DNA from: Candidozyma auris
Taxonomy: Eukaryota; Ascomycota; Pichiomycetes; Serinales; Metschnikowiaceae
Direction: 5' to 3'
Length of the DNA: 64,000 nt
Assembly: GCF_003013715.1 (NCBI RefSeq)
Contig: NC_072814.1
Span: 1,798,001-1,862,000 of the forward strand
In this document: positions 37,690-47,672 of the stretch, one piece after another
How the letters are laid out: each line of letters begins with the position of its first letter
Numbering within the stretch: position 1 is the stretch's first letter
The notes under the pieces: generated by a model
The model's input: the letters and a program-made list of their open reading frames with translations, nothing else
Database searches by the model: none
What the model was told of the DNA's origin: nothing
Made by a program: the position numbers and the translations under genes

Positions 37690-40182
37690 ATGAGCTTCGC
37701 CATCTACGACTTGGACGAGGATGTCCGAAAGCTACTTACGCTAGACAAGTTTCTTGATGGCCTTACGGTTCATGAGTTTGTTGAGGAATTGAGCAAAGAT
37801 CATATCCTCAAGGGTGCTGAGGTGAAGAACCTAGAGTACTTGGATCCAAAGCCGTATATTCGTACTTTTGAGTCGACGCTTCGTCATCTTAAGCATTTGT
37901 CGACAGAAGCCCAGAAGGAGCTCGAGGAAACAGAAAAGGACGTGGAAACGTTCGAATTGAAACACAGTGAGCAGGTACTTAAATTGTCTGGAGAGGTTGA
38001 GGAGATTGTATCTCAATTCGATAAGCTTGACACAGAAATATCTCAGATTTCGAATACCATTGATCCATTAAACCAGCTGTTAAATCGAATCACCAACTCC
38101 CGTGACAGGTCTAAAGATACTATCTTTTTAATCAGGTCCTACCACGGTTTCTATACGAAGGAGAAGTACGAGCCACTAGAAAAACTACGTACGGCCAGAG
38201 ACACCGAGTCGAAGATGAAATGTGCACGCACGGTTAAAAATTTGCTAACGCTAGCAAAGAAAATCGACTCCATGATTGGAAACATTCCCAAAGTGTCAAA
38301 ATGCGTCACCACAATTGAAAAATACTCCGAACTTCTTGAGCGAGGATTGGTCGAGCGTTACGAAATTGCATCCGAAGATAGTGATTATGATGAAATGAGA
38401 GAAATTGCAACAATCATGTTTGAGTTCAATGGCGGTGCCAGTGTAGTGCTGGCGTACATGAACAAAAGCGACATATTCAACGAGGCTGATCGGACGGATG
38501 AGGACGATCTGGGAAGATCCATTTTGGATGATGAAGCTATATGGACAAAACTCGCTGATCCCAACTTTCAGGCTGTGGATCTCTTTGACGATGAGGAAAC
38601 ACAGATTCTTCTTGATAGGCTTAAGGTGTCCATTCGTGCTCAGCTGAGAGTGATACAACAGGTGTTTGAAAAGCCAATTCTTGTTCTCAAAATGCTTGTG
38701 CAAAGAGTGTACGCTCAAATGATCAACAACAAAGTGTCTACACTTTTGCTGTACTCTCTGCCTCATGGTCCTTTGGTCCATGTTCGTCTTCTACATGCCT
38801 TGTACGTTCTTGTGGGTGACTTCACCAGAGAATTGAAAGAATACTTCTCACTCAACGAATACGATGAGAACAATGAGCTAGGCGTCACCTTAGATCAATG
38901 TTATTACGACTTATTCATTGATTATCTTTCTGACGACACGTATTTCCGGATTGAGAAGGACATGTTGGAGAGATCGATATTTTTCCTTGCCACAAAGTTC
39001 ACTGAGTTCAACGAGAAAGCCATCACGAAGCGTGCACTTGAGGAGGCACTTCAGGAATGGGAAAGTGAGAGCGACTCCAAGGTTCAGAACGGCTTGCTCT
39101 CCAGCGACCCTTCTGCTGGTGAGAAACACATTTTTCATTTTATCAAACGCAAGCGTTTGAATAAATTCAAAGACTTTATGAAAATGCATCTCCCAGAAAT
39201 GTCTCATCATAACAGGGAGTCTGCTGATATAGCTCGAAGAAGAACAGAGTATGCTGAGTTTGGTGAAGTAAATATCACCAAGGTTCAAATGATCATAAAG
39301 TTGGCCATCGAAGCCGTTGCAAGAGTGTTGGAATTGACGCCGGTAAAGACCCCTGAGTATTCCCTTGAAATCCTCGAGATTTTGCTTCTTGACTTCGGAG
39401 GACTTTACATCGGAGGGGGCCTCGAGGTTGCGTTTGACAGAGCCAAATTCGAGCTTTCTGTCGCTACGCTGAAGCCGGACTGTGATCTTGAATACTTGAA
39501 GGTATTTAACTTGACAACCGAGGTTTTGCGTCTCTTGTCTTCTTGCATCAAGAAGATCATTCTTCCGTGTGCGGTAAACAATCCAGCCATAAGAAACCGA
39601 ATGATCAGTTTGACGAACAACTACGTCGCCAGGTGCGAGACAGGTTTGAATTTGATTCTAGCAACCACGGTGGAGCTTTTGACCGAGAAGCTCAACTCTC
39701 TCTTGCAAAAGCAAAACAGGAAAGACTACCTATGTGACGATTCCTCGATGAGTAGTACAGTGTACACGGAGGTTTGCGAGGAGGTCACCACCTTGTTGAT
39801 CAACGTGCATGACACTCTTAAGACGCATTTGAACGATACAAACTTGACGAATGTGCTCATAAAGGTGGGCATGATTACGTTGAACCTTTTGCTCGATCAC
39901 TTCAAAAAATTTAAAGTCAATTCAAATGGTGGGCTCGTATTGACACAGGACGTCATCAACTACCAATCTGTGATTGACACTTGGGAAATTGAGGAGCTTT
40001 CGGAAAGTTTCCAGATCCTTAAGGAGATCAGTAACTTGTTTACGGTCCAGCCAAACTTGATCAATTCCTTGATTACAGAGGGACATTTGGCACACCTCAA
40101 ACACAATACTGTCAAGCAGTACATTTCAAAAAGAGAAGACCTTTCCCCTGGTATGCTTGAACGATTTTTTGGGAGAAAATAG
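37690..40182 (+). CDS. SEC10: Exocyst complex subunit Sec10
   Basis: 830 residues, close to the family length. Sec10 joins Sec15 to the rest of the exocyst, tethering secretory vesicles to the plasma membrane. The N-terminus carries the Sec10 start region (FLDGLTVHEFVEELSKDH) and a long coiled coil to about residue 120. The diagnostic stretch is IMFEFNGGASVVLAYMNKSD near residue 245. The remainder is helical-bundle sequence, as expected for a CATCHR tether. It converges on CDC1 with a 21-base gap. Confidence 0.87.
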   Translation: MSFAIYDLDEDVRKLLTLDKFLDGLTVHEFVEELSKDHILKGAEVKNLEYLDPKPYIRTFESTLRHLKHLSTEAQKELEETEKDVETFELKHSEQVLKLSGEVEEIVSQFDKLDTEISQISNTIDPLNQLLNRITNSRDRSKDTIFLIRSYHGFYTKEKYEPLEKLRTARDTESKMKCARTVKNLLTLAKKIDSMIGNIPKVSKCVTTIEKYSELLERGLVERYEIASEDSDYDEMREIATIMFEFNGGASVVLAYMNKSDIFNEADRTDEDDLGRSILDDEAIWTKLADPNFQAVDLFDDEETQILLDRLKVSIRAQLRVIQQVFEKPILVLKMLVQRVYAQMINNKVSTLLLYSLPHGPLVHVRLLHALYVLVGDFTRELKEYFSLNEYDENNELGVTLDQCYYDLFIDYLSDDTYFRIEKDMLERSIFFLATKFTEFNEKAITKRALEEALQEWESESDSKVQNGLLSSDPSAGEKHIFHFIKRKRLNKFKDFMKMHLPEMSHHNRESADIARRRTEYAEFGEVNITKVQMIIKLAIEAVARVLELTPVKTPEYSLEILEILLLDFGGLYIGGGLEVAFDRAKFELSVATLKPDCDLEYLKVFNLTTEVLRLLSSCIKKIILPCAVNNPAIRNRMISLTNNYVARCETGLNLILATTVELLTEKLNSLLQKQNRKDYLCDDSSMSSTVYTEVCEEVTTLLINVHDTLKTHLNDTNLTNVLIKVGMITLNLLLDHFKKFKVNSNGGLVLTQDVINYQSVIDTWEIEELSESFQILKEISNLFTVQPNLINSLITEGHLAHLKHNTVKQYISKREDLSPGMLERFFGRK

Positions 40183-40203
40183 TAATGCAACTTCCCAGGC
40201 TTC

Positions 40204-41634
40204 CTATTTTCTATTATATAACGATATAATGCATAAAACAGACCAGAGTAGAATTGTACAGTGGTATCCGAGTTCATTCAATCTCATTCTGAAAGTATGA
40301 TTCTTGTCATGCTCAACCATGCAATGCTGGAAAAACCTTGGTAGCACCAGTTGGGATCCAGCAGACTTATCGAGGTATATTTCTATTCTCTCGGGGTACA
40401 CTATGCAAGCGACTAAGATGGCCACCGCAACCAAGTAACTGATTCCGTACACTTTAGCGCCTGTGTATGGAGTTGGCATGTAGCACATCATGGTTTTGTA
40501 TGTTGTGGTGTCATCCGATGAGTCTAGTTTAGATTTGGGATTTGGATCGTAAGGGTTATTCAAAGACAAGAGTTGGACAGCAGGGTACTTGATCCCGTTC
40601 GTCATTGAGGCAGTTTTAACGGAAATTTCTCGTGCGAGAATCTTGGAGTTGTCAGTGTAGTCGACGTGATGCATGTCACAGTAGTCGTGATCGTCTCCAC
40701 TGAAGACAATTTCAGGACTTAACTGCGAAAGTATTTTCAGGGTATATGAGAAGTCTATGACAGTCTGGTACTGAACTCCTCTCTGCAAGGGGAAAAGGCG
40801 AGAGCTCTCTCTCCCCGGCCCGCACGTTTCCACACGAGGATCTCTATAAAGGGGAACATGCGTCAACACCATCCTCGGCATGCTAGGGTTGATCTTTGAA
40901 TCAAGAGAAGCCAAAAATTCTCTAGACTCAGTGTGAACTGCAGGATCTTCGTGTGACATGGAGATGGTGTCCAATTGCACAATTGTATGATTGCCAAGTT
41001 CGTAGTAATCATTGGCTTCACCAAAGTATGCGGCAAATCTATGCATGTTGTATGTGCTGATATTCTGAAACCCAATGTCGTGGTTGCCCGGTAGAGACCG
41101 TATGGATCTTCTGTTAGCTTTCTTCGGGAAGATCAAGTTGAAACGCTTATACTCGTCCAACCACATCTTATCATCCCAATCTCTTCCTCCGTCATACAAA
41201 TCACCCAAAAAGATGACAGTGTCTGGATCAAGGTAGTGCTGCATGAATTTGTAGTTGGTGTGGAGGTAATTGTCGCTCATCCGCCTTAGAATGTACCCTA
41301 CAAAACGAGGAAGCTTGGGATACGTATGGTCGTCCACAAGTTGAGGGTCTGCGATGAAGGCAATTCTGTGGGGCACATTTTTGGCTTTCTCTCCACTCCA
41401 ATTCTCCCAATTGCTCCATTGACACTTGTTCATGGCGCTTTTCACCCTTACTCTCTCGAAGTAATGGATAATAACAAGAAAGTACACTAGGAAACCAATG
41501 ATCAACTTGAACGACCAGATTTTACTACCGGAACGACGCGGGCGAAGTATATGGGGCTCATTATTCTTCTCATCTGCCAGTTCCGAAGCTTCCGGTTTTC
41601 GATCCCTCCTTCGGAAATTCATTGTTGGTATCAT
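40204..41634 (-). CDS. CDC1: Mn2+-dependent GPI-anchor phosphodiesterase Cdc1
   Basis: 476 residues. Cdc1/PGAP5-type proteins remove ethanolamine phosphate from the first mannose of GPI anchors in the ER or Golgi. A membrane segment lies at about 42-60 and two hydrophobic segments lie near the C-terminus (about 395-415 and 457-473). The metallophosphoesterase motifs are complete: IADPQLVDDH, FLGDLYDGGR, LPGNHD, LTHVPLY and FSGDDHDYCDMHH. IADPQLVDDHTYP and the GGRDWDD run match Cdc1 rather than Ted1. A second in-frame ATG lies four codons in. Confidence 0.88.
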   Translation of the reverse strand: MIPTMNFRRRDRKPEASELADEKNNEPHILRPRRSGSKIWSFKLIIGFLVYFLVIIHYFERVRVKSAMNKCQWSNWENWSGEKAKNVPHRIAFIADPQLVDDHTYPKLPRFVGYILRRMSDNYLHTNYKFMQHYLDPDTVIFLGDLYDGGRDWDDKMWLDEYKRFNLIFPKKANRRSIRSLPGNHDIGFQNISTYNMHRFAAYFGEANDYYELGNHTIVQLDTISMSHEDPAVHTESREFLASLDSKINPSMPRMVLTHVPLYRDPRVETCGPGRESSRLFPLQRGVQYQTVIDFSYTLKILSQLSPEIVFSGDDHDYCDMHHVDYTDNSKILAREISVKTASMTNGIKYPAVQLLSLNNPYDPNPKSKLDSSDDTTTYKTMMCYMPTPYTGAKVYGISYLVAVAILVACIVYPERIEIYLDKSAGSQLVLPRFFQHCMVEHDKNHTFRMRLNELGYHCTILLWSVLCIISLYNRK

Positions 41635-41754
41635 GGTAGTGATAAGCGTTCTCGCGAGCGATCAACAGATATACACCTTTCGGTTTCCAGGCGCGCCCCG
41701 ACCTCCAGGAATCAGCCTCATCGTTAACTGTGGTTGATACAATAGCGTTGTTGA

Positions 41755-42540
41755 ATGGCAGAGAAGGAGAAGCGCCGTTTGAGGCTGCAAGAAAACTCTA
41801 GAGCCACAAGCAAACTTTTTGACTTCGATTACGTCAACGGGCTTCTATTCAAAAATGAGCCTCTTTATATTGACAGAGCCAAATTCACGAACAGAAAACA
41901 CCAGCCATACCGTTATTATAAGGATTTGTGCCGACTTCCCGAGAAATTGGCTATACTGAAGCCAACAAAAGTAACGAAAAAAGAGGTTGTGCTTCCGAGA
42001 CGCCAGCGTACTAAACGTGACCCATTGAGCGATGACGTTTACCTACCTTTTCATCGTAAAATGAAGCGTGATGAGAAAACCATGACTGGATCCGACAAAA
42101 ATCGTATCGCTAACGAGGTAGACAACTTTAAAATGCAATTGATGCTTTTGCAGCAGAATACCTGGGCTCGCCATTTGCCTAAGATCACCTACATTAACGA
42201 TAAGTCTAATCCGGCTGAACTCCAGTGGAAGAGATCGGCAACCTTTGCGGAACTTCAGCGGCTCGTACAGAAGTACGAGAATTGGGATCAGCGGAATGAG
42301 CAGTGCATGGCAGATATAAAGGAGTTCGAGAGCCGAAAAGACTCCAACAAGGCTGATAGTGAGCCAGTAGAGGAGGATGACAGCGATGAGGCGATCATGG
42401 CGAACCAATATCTTCAGCAAGAGCGGGAGGAAGAAAGGCTCAGCAAATTCGGGCCCTCTCTGCGTCTAGTTTTGCATAACGGGTACGATCTTGTATTTGG
42501 ACCGTTCATACATCCAAGGATTGAGCCACTGGTGAGCTAA
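41755..42540 (+). CDS. SAS4: SAS complex subunit 4-like protein
   Basis: 261 residues, shorter than the S. cerevisiae protein (481 from memory). Sas4 links the acetyltransferase Sas2 to Sas5; the complex acetylates H4 Lys16 to limit silencing. The SAS4 domain is recognised as YLPFHRKMKRDEKTM, then a helix, then NTWARHLPKITYINDKSNPA and LQRLVQKYENWDQR, about residues 98-200. The N-terminus is basic. Its stop is only 4 bases from the stop of convergent SCC2. SAS4, SCC2 and CDC1 are consecutive in S. cerevisiae too (YDR180-182), which supports the call. Confidence 0.78.
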   Translation: MAEKEKRRLRLQENSRATSKLFDFDYVNGLLFKNEPLYIDRAKFTNRKHQPYRYYKDLCRLPEKLAILKPTKVTKKEVVLPRRQRTKRDPLSDDVYLPFHRKMKRDEKTMTGSDKNRIANEVDNFKMQLMLLQQNTWARHLPKITYINDKSNPAELQWKRSATFAELQRLVQKYENWDQRNEQCMADIKEFESRKDSNKADSEPVEEDDSDEAIMANQYLQQEREEERLSKFGPSLRLVLHNGYDLVFGPFIHPRIEPLVS

Positions 42541-42544
42541 CAAC

Positions 42545-45500
42545 TTATAAAGTATAGTCTCTCATCGATGTTACGAATCTCGTGAATAGAGAGCCAAACC
42601 TTCCAGGTTGAGATAGCTTTACGTCCATTTCAAGATGCTCAAGAGGGAAGTCAATTAACGTAATAGCTTTTGGTGGTTGACGAAGTTCCACGTCTGGCCT
42701 CGTGGGCAGATAAGTCTCCATAAGCGAATGTGGAATGGCATATGCAGCTGAGAGCGTTTGCCGAAGGTAAATTAGTGCCAATGTGCTTTGTGAGTGCACA
42801 AAAAGAAGCTGTAAGGTTTCCACAATTAACGTGTCCTCGTTTTGGGAGCCAACCGTTGATGTCACCCTGTCCACTAAATCCATGCCCTCTTGTGTGATGC
42901 TTCTGTCCAAATTGTATAACACCAAGCAAACCTCTTCAATGGACAGAAATGGAAGCACTGAAAGATTTACGGCTAGAAATACTATGATATCTCGGGTATC
43001 GATGCTGGCAACGAGGTCAGTGCATTTGGAATCGAAAGCGAATAAACGAGTCAACGAATGAATGAACCTCTTTTTGCTTGAGTAGTTACGGTTCACAACT
43101 CGATACACCGTACGCAAGAACAGTATGCTTTTCAAGAACTCATCGCTGTTCACTCTCCTGTTGTATTTAACCGCAAGTTTGAAGGCTTCACCGTAGTTTC
43201 TATCAGCGAGGGACTCATGCTTGTCAAAGATATCCTGATGCAAAGTTGTAGCGATTCTCCTGACGAATTTGTTGGGTGATGCCTCCAAGGCAATGATCGT
43301 GGGGGCACATATCTTAGGATTCGCAAATCCTAATTTAATGATGAGTTCGATGAACTTTGTGGGAACAATTGCGAGAGAGCTGGCATCTTGCAAGCATAAC
43401 TCAAGAGCTGGATTGATAAACCCTTGAATCAAGCTCGAAATTACTCCATCATTTATGTTGCTTTGTGACATCCCATAAAATACATCGACATTGAGTTTCT
43501 TTTCTGAGGAGCACGATTCATCAAGGTTTCTTCGATTAGAATCCGTCTCTTCCTTTTTGAGAAAAGTATTGAATCCTTCAAGAATTGTAAGTTTCATCTT
43601 ATGCGTTCCATTTTGAAATTCACTTTTAAGAACCAGCAATATTGGCTTCAGAAGAAACATCTTTGGATGGTTGGTGCATGTTAACAACATACTCCTCATG
43701 GCAGAAGTTCGAACTTGAAGGTCCTTGACGCTTGTAAAATGGAGAATTAGCCTCAAGATAAGACTGACAACCGTCTCTTCTTCTTTGAGACCAACTTCCA
43801 CCGTTCGAATTATTTCTCTTGAGTCCTCGAAATCACAAAATGCACCAAAGCTCCCAATTATTTGAATAAGCTTAGCAACGATAGGATCTTCATTAGCACA
43901 CTTACTCCTCATGTTGGTTGTCAACAGTTTAATACATGAACAAAGTGCATAAGCGACTCTCTTGGAGCGTTTAGCCTTTTTTGATAAATGATCCAAAATT
44001 TGAACAGCCTCATGGAGTTCAATCGACGAGTATCTCGTTAAATGTTTAAGAATGACGTCTTCGATTTGTTCAGCGAACGAAAACGTCACTCTTTTGCACG
44101 TTGAGACCCACGAGCGTATGATCTTTAATGCGTAGAAGCAAGCATGTTGTCCAACATTGCTCGGCATGATGTATGGCTGTAGAGAATGGACGGCTTCTTG
44201 ACTCACAATGTTGAGTCCTTGGTCGGAGAATATAAAGACAAGCTTTAATGCATTTTCTGAGACTTTTTCATCGACAGTGTCAAAGAGACTCGTCGCAGAT
44301 TCTAACGCTGATTCCGTGAGGCGCTTGAGCAACTTCGTATCAAGAGTGTGTTTTTTATCTTTTGTGCTGGTAAGAATATAGTGCTCAAACGCTCTTTGAG
44401 TTTGCGAGGTATGACCTAAGATACTCACCATGATTTCAATGACTTCCTTAAGATTATTATCATCCGGTGAGAGTAAAATTTTGTACAAAGTTTCTTTGGC
44501 AAGATCCTTTATGTTTCCCTCGACATCCTGTAGGTTCTTCATTAACCCAATGCAATACTGTGCTTTGATTTTAATGTCATCCGTAATTGGAAGAAAATCT
44601 CTGATGATCCTGATAACCCTTTTCCTTACCGCTATACTCTCGTCTGTGGTTTTTGCGCAAATAGGCATATAGTATCTCTCTAGAAGATCGCTATGAATAG
44701 AGATGTATTTCGCCAATAACTCAAGAATCGCATCCCGTGACGACGCTGCATCACTTTCCAAAAGTTTTGATATAGATGTGCTGATCTTCGGGAGCTTAAG
44801 AACACTCGCGTCAATCTCAATTAAGTCAGACAAGACCTTGACAGCCTTTGTATTGAGCCTAACCTTGGTACTCTCGAGACATTCGGTCAACGAACTCAAG
44901 AAGTCGTTATACAGTGAGTTGAGCTGGAGGGCAAGTGCAAGCTTAGTGTACGACAGCGAGTCATGATTACCGTGTGCTTGTTTTTTTGAAGACGACACTA
45001 GAAGCACATCAATGGCATCGTATAGAGCAATCTCTGCATCACTAGCTTTGCTTCTCTCACTCGGGTCCGTGTAAAAAAAGCCATGCTGCGATGCTCCAGA
45101 AGACGCTCTCGATAGAAGGCTATGCATTTTTGCAAAGATAACTAGCGTGGTGTAGCCCCTTGGAGACGATGATGCATATATTACGCTTAACATCAAATCT
45201 TTTAGCTCAGTAACTTCAGATGGATTCAATGGGCCATCAAAAGAGGTGATCACGTTGTTATAAGATTGAGCTCTGAGTATATAGGCACCGATACGACCCA
45301 ACAATTCGAGCGCAAGGGGCTCGTTGGCACTTGGAATTTGATTTCCTCTAAGAGCCTCAACTAAATGTGATAGCAAGGTTGAAGAGATGCAAACCGCTCC
45401 AGGGTATTCAGGTGACTCAAGCAATTTCACAAGATCGTCTACCAATATATCAAATGCAATTCTAGACCTCCTCTCTGTATTTTGAAGCGTCTCGACGCAG

Positions 45501-46957
45501 AACGTAGAGATCATTCTGGCTATCAGTTTTGACTCGTCGAAGGCTACTGCAAGAGTTTCGAGGAGGTCCTTACGTTTAGTATTCACAGGAGCTGACGGAA
45601 TACTTGACTTGGGCATAAGCAAATAATTCTCAAAATCTTTCGGGAACTGGACTTCAAAAGACTGAATCATCCTCACAAGTGTATATGTGAATGTTGAGAC
45701 TCCTTTTGCTTGCTTTATGCAACAGTCTTTCTGCAAATGAGTAAAGTTGTTTAACATCTCATGGACCAAAAATACTCTTTGCTGATGATAGTTTTCAAAA
45801 ATGCAAAGTAGTAGCAGAATCAAGCAGAAGATTAAGTCATGACTTTGAGCTTCCTCACTTACGCTGAACATCTTGTTCAAGCATGCATACTCCATCTTTG
45901 TCAAAATTTGCTCGTCGGTAGTGCGAGAAGATATGTAACAGCTCAACTCATTCACCAATTTAGATAAGCCTGCAATCTCCTCATGAGTCATCTCAGAGTC
46001 TCCCTTTGAATGATTGCGAGCGAGCAAATTGGAGACGAAGTCAACAACTTTAACAATATATGTCTCCATATAAAGATCCTTGTCCAAGCCCTTTACGGAG
46101 ATGACTAGCATCAAAATTCTTGCCGCCAATATGGCTTGCGGCGTTTCTGAAGGGCATACTTGCAATTGATTGAGGCAAAGCTTTTGAAGCGTGCGGAGGT
46201 AATCTGAATGTAGCTCCTGCAACTTGTTCGACTCCAAAAGGCGAGTCAAAAGACGAAATAATGTATCCAAGTTGCATTTTGTAAGCGGTCCACCCAAGTC
46301 ACTTGTACATTCTAGGCCAATGCCATCCAAAAGATCATAAAACTCAAATATGGTGGCATCAGCTAGCTGATATTTATCAATTTTTGCCCTCTTCCTGATG
46401 AACGCTGACAGATGATATAATAACCGCTTTGTCTTTTTTTCTTCTCCGCCGAATTCCTCGGCAATTAGCCTTTCGTACTGTTGACGTGATAGTTCTCTAT
46501 CAGCATCTGGCCGTATGTTTCTACCAAGGCATGGAGGTGTTCCAAGGTTAGCAGTGTCCTCAATTATGTCGTCATTGAAGATTTTTGTACTGTCAATAAT
46601 TCGTGAGTACAAGGTAGACAGTGTTAGATTGATGTCAGAGGCGACTCCCTCACTTGCAATGATAGGCTTCTTGAACTTGATATCATCTAGGTCTTCTCCT
46701 GAGAACCCGTTGAATTTCTGTACAAGCGTGTCAATTGCATCCTTATACGCCTCGGGATCGTTTGACATCGCTTCAACGGATTTAGACACGGTCTCATGTA
46801 GTCTATCATTGGGAACGAGTGATGAAACCGAAGGATGCTCTAGGCTGAAGAAGGATAAAAAGGTCGTTATTTCCTGTTTGGGGATCAAGTGATAGTAGGG
46901 GCTCACTGCCAACGCCTCCACTAAGTCTTTCGGGCCCTTATTGGGCGGGATACTCAT
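42545..46957 (-). CDS. SCC2: Cohesin loader subunit Scc2 (NIPBL/Mis4)
   Basis: 1470 residues, near the S. cerevisiae length. Scc2 with Scc4 loads cohesin onto chromosomes and activates its ATPase. The sequence is helical throughout and fits HEAT repeats. The best signature is near the C-terminus: KLGFANPKICAPTIIALEAS, then PNKFVRRIATTLHQDIFDKH and ESLADRNYGEAFKLAVKY, as in Scc2/Mis4/NIPBL. The N-terminal part should bind Scc4. It has its own 715-base upstream region. Confidence 0.9.
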   Translation of the reverse strand: MSIPPNKGPKDLVEALAVSPYYHLIPKQEITTFLSFFSLEHPSVSSLVPNDRLHETVSKSVEAMSNDPEAYKDAIDTLVQKFNGFSGEDLDDIKFKKPIIASEGVASDINLTLSTLYSRIIDSTKIFNDDIIEDTANLGTPPCLGRNIRPDADRELSRQQYERLIAEEFGGEEKKTKRLLYHLSAFIRKRAKIDKYQLADATIFEFYDLLDGIGLECTSDLGGPLTKCNLDTLFRLLTRLLESNKLQELHSDYLRTLQKLCLNQLQVCPSETPQAILAARILMLVISVKGLDKDLYMETYIVKVVDFVSNLLARNHSKGDSEMTHEEIAGLSKLVNELSCYISSRTTDEQILTKMEYACLNKMFSVSEEAQSHDLIFCLILLLLCIFENYHQQRVFLVHEMLNNFTHLQKDCCIKQAKGVSTFTYTLVRMIQSFEVQFPKDFENYLLMPKSSIPSAPVNTKRKDLLETLAVAFDESKLIARMISTFCVETLQNTERRSRIAFDILVDDLVKLLESPEYPGAVCISSTLLSHLVEALRGNQIPSANEPLALELLGRIGAYILRAQSYNNVITSFDGPLNPSEVTELKDLMLSVIYASSSPRGYTTLVIFAKMHSLLSRASSGASQHGFFYTDPSERSKASDAEIALYDAIDVLLVSSSKKQAHGNHDSLSYTKLALALQLNSLYNDFLSSLTECLESTKVRLNTKAVKVLSDLIEIDASVLKLPKISTSISKLLESDAASSRDAILELLAKYISIHSDLLERYYMPICAKTTDESIAVRKRVIRIIRDFLPITDDIKIKAQYCIGLMKNLQDVEGNIKDLAKETLYKILLSPDDNNLKEVIEIMVSILGHTSQTQRAFEHYILTSTKDKKHTLDTKLLKRLTESALESATSLFDTVDEKVSENALKLVFIFSDQGLNIVSQEAVHSLQPYIMPSNVGQHACFYALKIIRSWVSTCKRVTFSFAEQIEDVILKHLTRYSSIELHEAVQILDHLSKKAKRSKRVAYALCSCIKLLTTNMRSKCANEDPIVAKLIQIIGSFGAFCDFEDSREIIRTVEVGLKEEETVVSLILRLILHFTSVKDLQVRTSAMRSMLLTCTNHPKMFLLKPILLVLKSEFQNGTHKMKLTILEGFNTFLKKEETDSNRRNLDESCSSEKKLNVDVFYGMSQSNINDGVISSLIQGFINPALELCLQDASSLAIVPTKFIELIIKLGFANPKICAPTIIALEASPNKFVRRIATTLHQDIFDKHESLADRNYGEAFKLAVKYNRRVNSDEFLKSILFLRTVYRVVNRNYSSKKRFIHSLTRLFAFDSKCTDLVASIDTRDIIVFLAVNLSVLPFLSIEEVCLVLYNLDRSITQEGMDLVDRVTSTVGSQNEDTLIVETLQLLFVHSQSTLALIYLRQTLSAAYAIPHSLMETYLPTRPDVELRQPPKAITLIDFPLEHLEMDVKLSQPGRFGSLFTRFVTSMRDYTL

Positions 46958-47672
46958 GTATGCTTGGGAAGAGATATGTGTTGATGTTGTGCTAGATCGG
47001 GAACTCTAATGATGCGCGTCTTACAGTAGGTAGGATTACTAGAGAGCGTATCTAAATACGCATGAGACTAATTGCCTTGTATGGAGTTATGATTAAAAAG
47101 AGGTCCTGAAGAATTATTTTTAACATCTTCTTTTAGGGTGTGTTGGTGCACTTTGTGGTCACCGGGAATATACAATATGGCATTAAAGTGCGCAAAAGGT
47201 GCAAGTGTTATAGGCTATGTAAATGAGTATTCTATGACGAGAGGGGATCTCAAAGTGAACTCAATGGGCTGGTTTGTATTCTGTGACTGCCGAAATTTAC
47301 AACTTAAACTCCATAGCAAGAATGAATTGCAGATCCGTTTCCACGATGGTATCAAGTAGAGTCTTGTAATCAAGATTTTCTCATAGTACAAGATGGCTTG
47401 GAGTTCATGTTCCGCATAGCTTCGGTCTGCTAGGTTTAGCTATGGCGATTCGTAAGCAACATCCTTGAAATTAATTTTCTGACATGACTATTATTCTGTG
47501 TATAATTCAATTGTTATAGTGTCGTGGCAACGATTAGGAGAGATAGAGCTTGAGCGGACACTTGATACAAGACCTCATAAGAGCTTAGGGAATTCAACCA
47601 TCGTCTTAGTTACATTCTCCTCCTTTGAGTTTGGATAGAGTGGAGGTCCTATCTGACAATCACAGGCGTCTC
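46958..47672. other. Intergenic region between SCC2 and ERF2
   Basis: 715 bases holding the SCC2 promoter and the ERF2 3' flank. A 60-codon plus-strand frame from the ATG at 47177 (MALKCAKGASVIGYVNEYSM) is preceded by a plausible splice acceptor (TTCTTTTAG at about 47127-47135). No donor exon was found, so it is not called as a gene. Confidence 0.4.

Noticed and set aside
40204..41634. Assignment of the GPI phosphodiesterase as TED1
   Set aside because: The DPQLVDDHTYP and GGRDWDD segments fit Cdc1; Ted1 has a different sequence after the first Asp motif.
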